41,588 nt of DNA from Alphaproteobacteria bacterium (GTDB taxonomy: Bacteria > Pseudomonadota > Alphaproteobacteria > SHVP01), in contig JAPYRS010000007.1 in the NCBI GenBank assembly GCA_029936875.1, positions 1 to 41,588 on the forward strand, written 5' to 3'. Below are positions 38,320-41,588 of the stretch, piece after piece; the stretch's first letter is position 1, and each line of letters starts with the position of its first letter. The position numbers and the translations under genes were made by a program. A model generated the notes under the pieces. It made no database searches, was not told the DNA's origin, and saw nothing but the letters and a program-made list of their open reading frames with translations.

Positions 38320-39504
38320 ATGACCAGACCATCCGATACCATCGACGAATCGCGCCCGGTTCAGGGCAGTACGCTTTCCGGCAAGGCGCGCCGTGTTGCC
38401 GCCCTGTTGAGCAGCCGGCCAAAGGGTTGGAAGTCGCTGCTTTACAACACGGCGATGGCGAAGGCGCGAAGGCCCGGCCCGTTGATGCTGCCCGTCCATA
38501 TTTCGATTGAGCCGACCAATGTCTGCAACCTTCGTTGCCCGGTGTGCGAAACCGGAAATGGTTCGATGGAGCGCGGTAAGGGCCTGCTCGACAAGGCCAA
38601 GTTCGAAAAGCTGATCGATCAGGTCGCGCCCCATACCAGCGTGCTGATGTATTATTTCATGGGCGAGCCGTTTCTGAACAAACATGCCTATGAAAATATC
38701 CGCTACGCACGGGAGGCCGGGCTTTACGTCGAGACCTGCACCAACGGCGATTTTGTTGACGCTAAAAACATCATCTATTCGGATCTCAACGAGATCAGTT
38801 TTCAGATCGGCGGCATGACGCAGGAAACCCACGAGATTTACCGGGTCCGCAGCAATCTCGAAAAAGTTCTGCGCAACCTGACCGCCCTGATCGAAGAAAG
38901 AAAAAAACATCCGGATTCGGCGCTGCAAATCAACGTCGGGTTTATCGTCATGAGTCACAACGAACACGAGGTGCCGGAATTCCTGCACTGGGCGTCGGAG
39001 CTTGGCATTGATCAGGCCAATGTGATTGACCCGTGCGTGCGCAACGTTCTTGAAGGGCATGCGATGCTGCCCAAGGACAAGCGTTATTGGTTCTACGATG
39101 AAGAGGCGTTTGAGCGCGGCGTGTTGCGGCCAAAACACGTGCCCGACAATGAATGCACATGGATTTGGAATTCGATCATGATCAATTGGGACGGAAGCGT
39201 TGTTCCATGCTGCCGCGATCCGAATGGCCATCACGTTTTGGGCAACGTGTTCGAGACGCCGCTCAAAAAGATCTGGAACGGAAAACCCGCGCGCGATTTC
39301 CGGAAGCGCATCGTCACCAACCAGGGCGGCGTCGATATTTGTGCGCTGTGTTCGGGTTACGGCGTGCCCCGGCTCGAACCCAAAAGACCGATCAAGTTTC
39401 AGGTTTCGCGGCTCAGTCTGGATGAAGCGCCTATTGATTTCGTTTTTGACGAAGTTGAAGAGAGTGCCCAATTCGAGACGGCACCGACTAGCACCGCGCC
39501 TTGA
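38320..39504 (+). CDS. Radical SAM/SPASM-domain protein
   Basis: A 394-residue protein with the radical SAM [4Fe-4S] motif in EPTNVCNLRCPVCETGNG (C-x3-C-x2-C, near residue 70), the SAM-binding YYFMGEPFLN and TCTNGDFVDA. A C-terminal SPASM-type cysteine set follows: ECTWIWNSIMINWDGSVVPCC and VDICALCSGYG. Members of this group use an auxiliary cluster to modify peptides or small molecules; several occur in polysaccharide loci with unknown chemistry. Start ATG 38320 follows AGGAAT. The location suggests action on the glycan or its lipid carrier, but no substrate can be named. Confidence 0.9.
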   Translation: MTRPSDTIDESRPVQGSTLSGKARRVAALLSSRPKGWKSLLYNTAMAKARRPGPLMLPVHISIEPTNVCNLRCPVCETGNGSMERGKGLLDKAKFEKLIDQVAPHTSVLMYYFMGEPFLNKHAYENIRYAREAGLYVETCTNGDFVDAKNIIYSDLNEISFQIGGMTQETHEIYRVRSNLEKVLRNLTALIEERKKHPDSALQINVGFIVMSHNEHEVPEFLHWASELGIDQANVIDPCVRNVLEGHAMLPKDKRYWFYDEEAFERGVLRPKHVPDNECTWIWNSIMINWDGSVVPCCRDPNGHHVLGNVFETPLKKIWNGKPARDFRKRIVTNQGGVDICALCSGYGVPRLEPKRPIKFQVSRLSLDEAPIDFVFDEVEESAQFETAPTSTAP

Positions 39505-39542
39505 CTTTTCTATCGCCCATTTGAAATCCATTTGAATATTAA

Positions 39543-41048
39543 GTGACGGACTGGTTCTTTATCGCCAGTGCCGCAATTGCGGTTCTGGTTGCCGTCTGCG
39601 TTCGTGCCGCCTTTATCCGCCGCCGCGGCACCGAACGTGTCGATGAATTTTATTGGCGGCTGGTTGCGCGTGCCGCCCGTAAGAAGAGACGCCCGCCGTT
39701 TGTACTGCCGGGAAAATATATTCTCGAAACCGACGAACAGTATTATCCGCCGCTGTTCGGGATATTGCTCAGTCTTGTCAGCGATCAATGGCTGAAGCGA
39801 CGCGGTCCCTGGTTTAGTCATCTGCCGGACGCGGCCTTAATCGTCGGCGCGATTTTTGCGCTCGGATTTCTCGGCGTCGGTGCAGCGGGGACGGCGGCAG
39901 CGATCATTGTGCTCGCGCTCGCGCCTGCCTGGACCGTTTACAACGCGCAACTCAACCCAAGAAGCTGGGGAAATCTGTTTTTTGCTGCCTCGATGATGTT
40001 GCAGGTTGCGGGGCACTCCGGCGCCGGCAACTCGGAAACAATGTGGGGTGCAGCCATCGTGCTCACCGCGCTTGTCGTCCTCACCCACAAAATGACGACC
40101 CAAGTGATGCTGGCGCTGTGGCCGTTTTGGGTCTGGGCACTGGGATCGTGGGAGGCGCTACTAATTCCGCCCGCGGGAATCCTGATTGCAGGGCTGATGA
40201 CCGGGCTAAAATTTGCCGTCATGCAATGGCGCGCCCATTGGGACGTCGTTTCGTTCTGGGGGGAACACTGGCCCAATCTCGGCCGGCACGCATTTCGGCA
40301 CAGCCCGGTCTACGGCGATCCCGGCATTGAACGTGAACAGGCTTACCACCGGCCCGGCTTCACCGGCATCCGGTTTCATACCGGCAATATTCTCGGTTAT
40401 GCGCCGTTTAATATCCCGCTTGCTGCGCTGCTTCTGGTCTCAGACGCCGCTCCAAACTGGCTCCTGGTCTGGTTTTTTGGAATTTACGCGTGGGCGTTTG
40501 CAACCGCATTCCTACCCTCATTGAAGCGCTATGGCGGCGGCCACCTTTACGCCGCCAACGCCGTGATCCCCGGCGTAATCGGCTGGGGGATTGTCATCAA
40601 CGCCGCTGCATCAGGGGCGGAACTCGGATTTTTAGTTGGCCTGGCGCTGACCGCATTTGCCCTCTGGATCGCATGGCGGCGAAGTTCAGGCCGCCAAACA
40701 ACATCGGACGCTGGCATCTCCGCACTGACAGAATATTTGCGCGGCATGACGAAGACGCGGGTCGCGGTGTTTCCGTTGACGGCTGCCGAAACAATCGCCT
40801 TTGAAACCGACCACAGCGTTCTGTGGGGCGCGCATTCATACGGCTTCAAAAATATGCCGGCGATCTTTCCGATCATTTCGGAACCGCTAGCCAAAACATT
40901 AGCGCTGCATCAAATCGACTGGATTGCATGGAACGCGGGGTACTGGCCCGGCGGGTTTGAAGCCCTGACCAAAGAATCGGTCCTCAATGAATCGCCTCAG
41001 GAATTTGGTGACTGGCGTCTTGGCCGCCTTCGTCCTGACAAAAATTAA
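39543..41048 (+). CDS. Polytopic membrane protein, possibly a GT-C glycosyltransferase
   Basis: A 501-residue protein with one N-terminal helix, a 55-residue basic loop and about nine more helices. It ends in a soluble domain of roughly 110 residues (LRGMTKTRVAVFPLTAAET). The loop has ILETDEQYYPPLFGILLSLV, which resembles the acidic Asp-Glu motif of the first periplasmic loop in GT-C enzymes that use lipid-phosphate sugars. A second acidic loop is seen near GDPGIEREQAYHRPGF. No family is recognised with certainty; a Wzy-type polymerase is the alternative. GTG start at 39543. The stop TAA overlaps the convergent gene stop in a shared TTAA. Confidence 0.75.
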   Translation: MTDWFFIASAAIAVLVAVCVRAAFIRRRGTERVDEFYWRLVARAARKKRRPPFVLPGKYILETDEQYYPPLFGILLSLVSDQWLKRRGPWFSHLPDAALIVGAIFALGFLGVGAAGTAAAIIVLALAPAWTVYNAQLNPRSWGNLFFAASMMLQVAGHSGAGNSETMWGAAIVLTALVVLTHKMTTQVMLALWPFWVWALGSWEALLIPPAGILIAGLMTGLKFAVMQWRAHWDVVSFWGEHWPNLGRHAFRHSPVYGDPGIEREQAYHRPGFTGIRFHTGNILGYAPFNIPLAALLLVSDAAPNWLLVWFFGIYAWAFATAFLPSLKRYGGGHLYAANAVIPGVIGWGIVINAAASGAELGFLVGLALTAFALWIAWRRSSGRQTTSDAGISALTEYLRGMTKTRVAVFPLTAAETIAFETDHSVLWGAHSYGFKNMPAIFPIISEPLAKTLALHQIDWIAWNAGYWPGGFEALTKESVLNESPQEFGDWRLGRLRPDKN

Positions 41049-41588
41049 GTCTTCGAATGATCGGCGCGTGCACCAACAAGAAACGCCGCCATCAACCACG
41101 GGACGACTAGCCACCAATTCTGCCAGACGCCGAAACTCAAAAGCGAAAGCACCAACCAGCTTGCAAATGTCGCGGCAGCAGTGGCCTTTGCAACACGCGG
41201 CAATTCAGCGATGCGACGTACGACAACGGCAATCCCGAGCATCAGAATTAGAATGCCAACAAAGCCAAGTTCGAGCCAGATTTGAATAGCGCCGTTGTGG
41301 GGATGAAGCGGCAAGGCCTGAGCCTGAATGGCAATGGCGTCGGTGACCTGGGCGGCGCCGCCCTGGATGCCGCGCGACGCATCGAAGCCCCAGCCAAACA
41401 AGGGCCGTTCGAAAATGTGGTTGCCGGTGAATTCCCAGATGTAAAACCGATGGAGCCAGCTATCCGGCAAATTCGGGAACCAGGCGATCAAGCTTTCCGG
41501 ACTCGCCAGATAAAGTGAAATAAGCGGCGACAGCAGAACAACAAGGATGCTACCGACTGACAGAACGAACAATGCCGGGCGCGCCCTA
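41045..41588 (-). CDS. O-antigen ligase/polymerase-like protein, N-terminus outside window
   Basis: The last 181 codons of a membrane protein open to the right edge; the TTG called by the track at 41572 is not the start. The hallmark of the Wzy_C/WaaL family is visible: RPLFGWGFDASRG, then LPLHPHNGAIQIWLELGFVG with the conserved His and Asn-rich loop. The final helices are VGILILMLGIAVVVRR and WQNWWLVVPWLMAAFLVGA. Such proteins join polysaccharide repeats or ligate the chain to lipid A core in the periplasm. Transcribed toward the GT-C-like gene. Confidence 0.9.
   Translation of the reverse strand, partial: RARPALFVLSVGSILVVLLSPLISLYLASPESLIAWFPNLPDSWLHRFYIWEFTGNHIFERPLFGWGFDASRGIQGGAAQVTDAIAIQAQALPLHPHNGAIQIWLELGFVGILILMLGIAVVVRRIAELPRVAKATAAATFASWLVLSLLSFGVWQNWWLVVPWLMAAFLVGARADHSKT

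Noticed and set aside
38140-39531. 463-residue minus-strand ORF
   Set aside because: Shadow of the radical SAM gene, whose cysteine motifs are clear on the plus strand.

Overview
The window looks like chromosomal DNA of an alphaproteobacterium, most likely a Rhodospirillales-like lineage. The clues are the linked hemC-hemD-Mic60-hemY genes divergent from tsaD-gpsA, the rsmB-rpe-heparinase II/III order, and a TPR fragment of the adenylate-cyclase type common in that group. The DNA is moderately GC rich and densely coding. No phage, IS element or CRISPR array was seen.

Left part (1-7300): a partial pyruvate carboxylase gene runs off the left edge. It is followed by a small membrane protein, a methylmalonate-semialdehyde dehydrogenase, and a decayed patch. 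The patch holds a class III cyclase-like gene and the C-terminal TPR part of another cyclase protein, each cut by an in-frame TAG. Next come a strong terminator, tRNA-Thr(CGT) and a GNAT acetyltransferase.

Middle part (7300-26200): this is core housekeeping. The minus-strand operon hemC-hemD-Mic60-hemY faces tsaD, an ABM-domain protein, a 2OG-Fe(II) oxygenase-like protein, gpsA, a YciI-like protein, an EVE protein and a Rieske protein. A secreted TPR protein and a creatininase-family protein lie divergent from acs. Behind acs is a short intergenic stretch with a cluster of DnaA-box-like sequences. A staphylococcal-nuclease-like gene with an in-frame TAG follows, then htpX-rsmB-rpe-heparinase II/III.

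Right part (26150-41588): a surface-polysaccharide locus. A UDP-HexNAc dehydrogenase is divergent from a Gfo/Idh/MocA dehydrogenase, a beta-helix acetyltransferase and a DegT aminotransferase. Together these are the WbpA/B/E/D set for a UDP-2,3-diacetamido-uronic acid. Further genes encode a second epimerase plus aminotransferase, a methyltransferase, an AsnB-type amidotransferase, a GT4 glycosyltransferase, a Wzx-like flippase, a radical SAM/SPASM protein, a GT-C-like membrane protein and a partial O-antigen ligase/polymerase. The cluster could make and export a glycan with an amino, possibly amidated, uronic acid.

The most unusual signal is that three genes (cyclase-like, cyclase-TPR fragment, nuclease-like), plus a possible small ORF before htpX, are each interrupted by a single in-frame TAG with family-like sequence continuing in the same frame. 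TAG is also the normal final stop of at least seven other genes here, so wholesale recoding is unlikely. Nonsense decay, readthrough and base-call error remain open.
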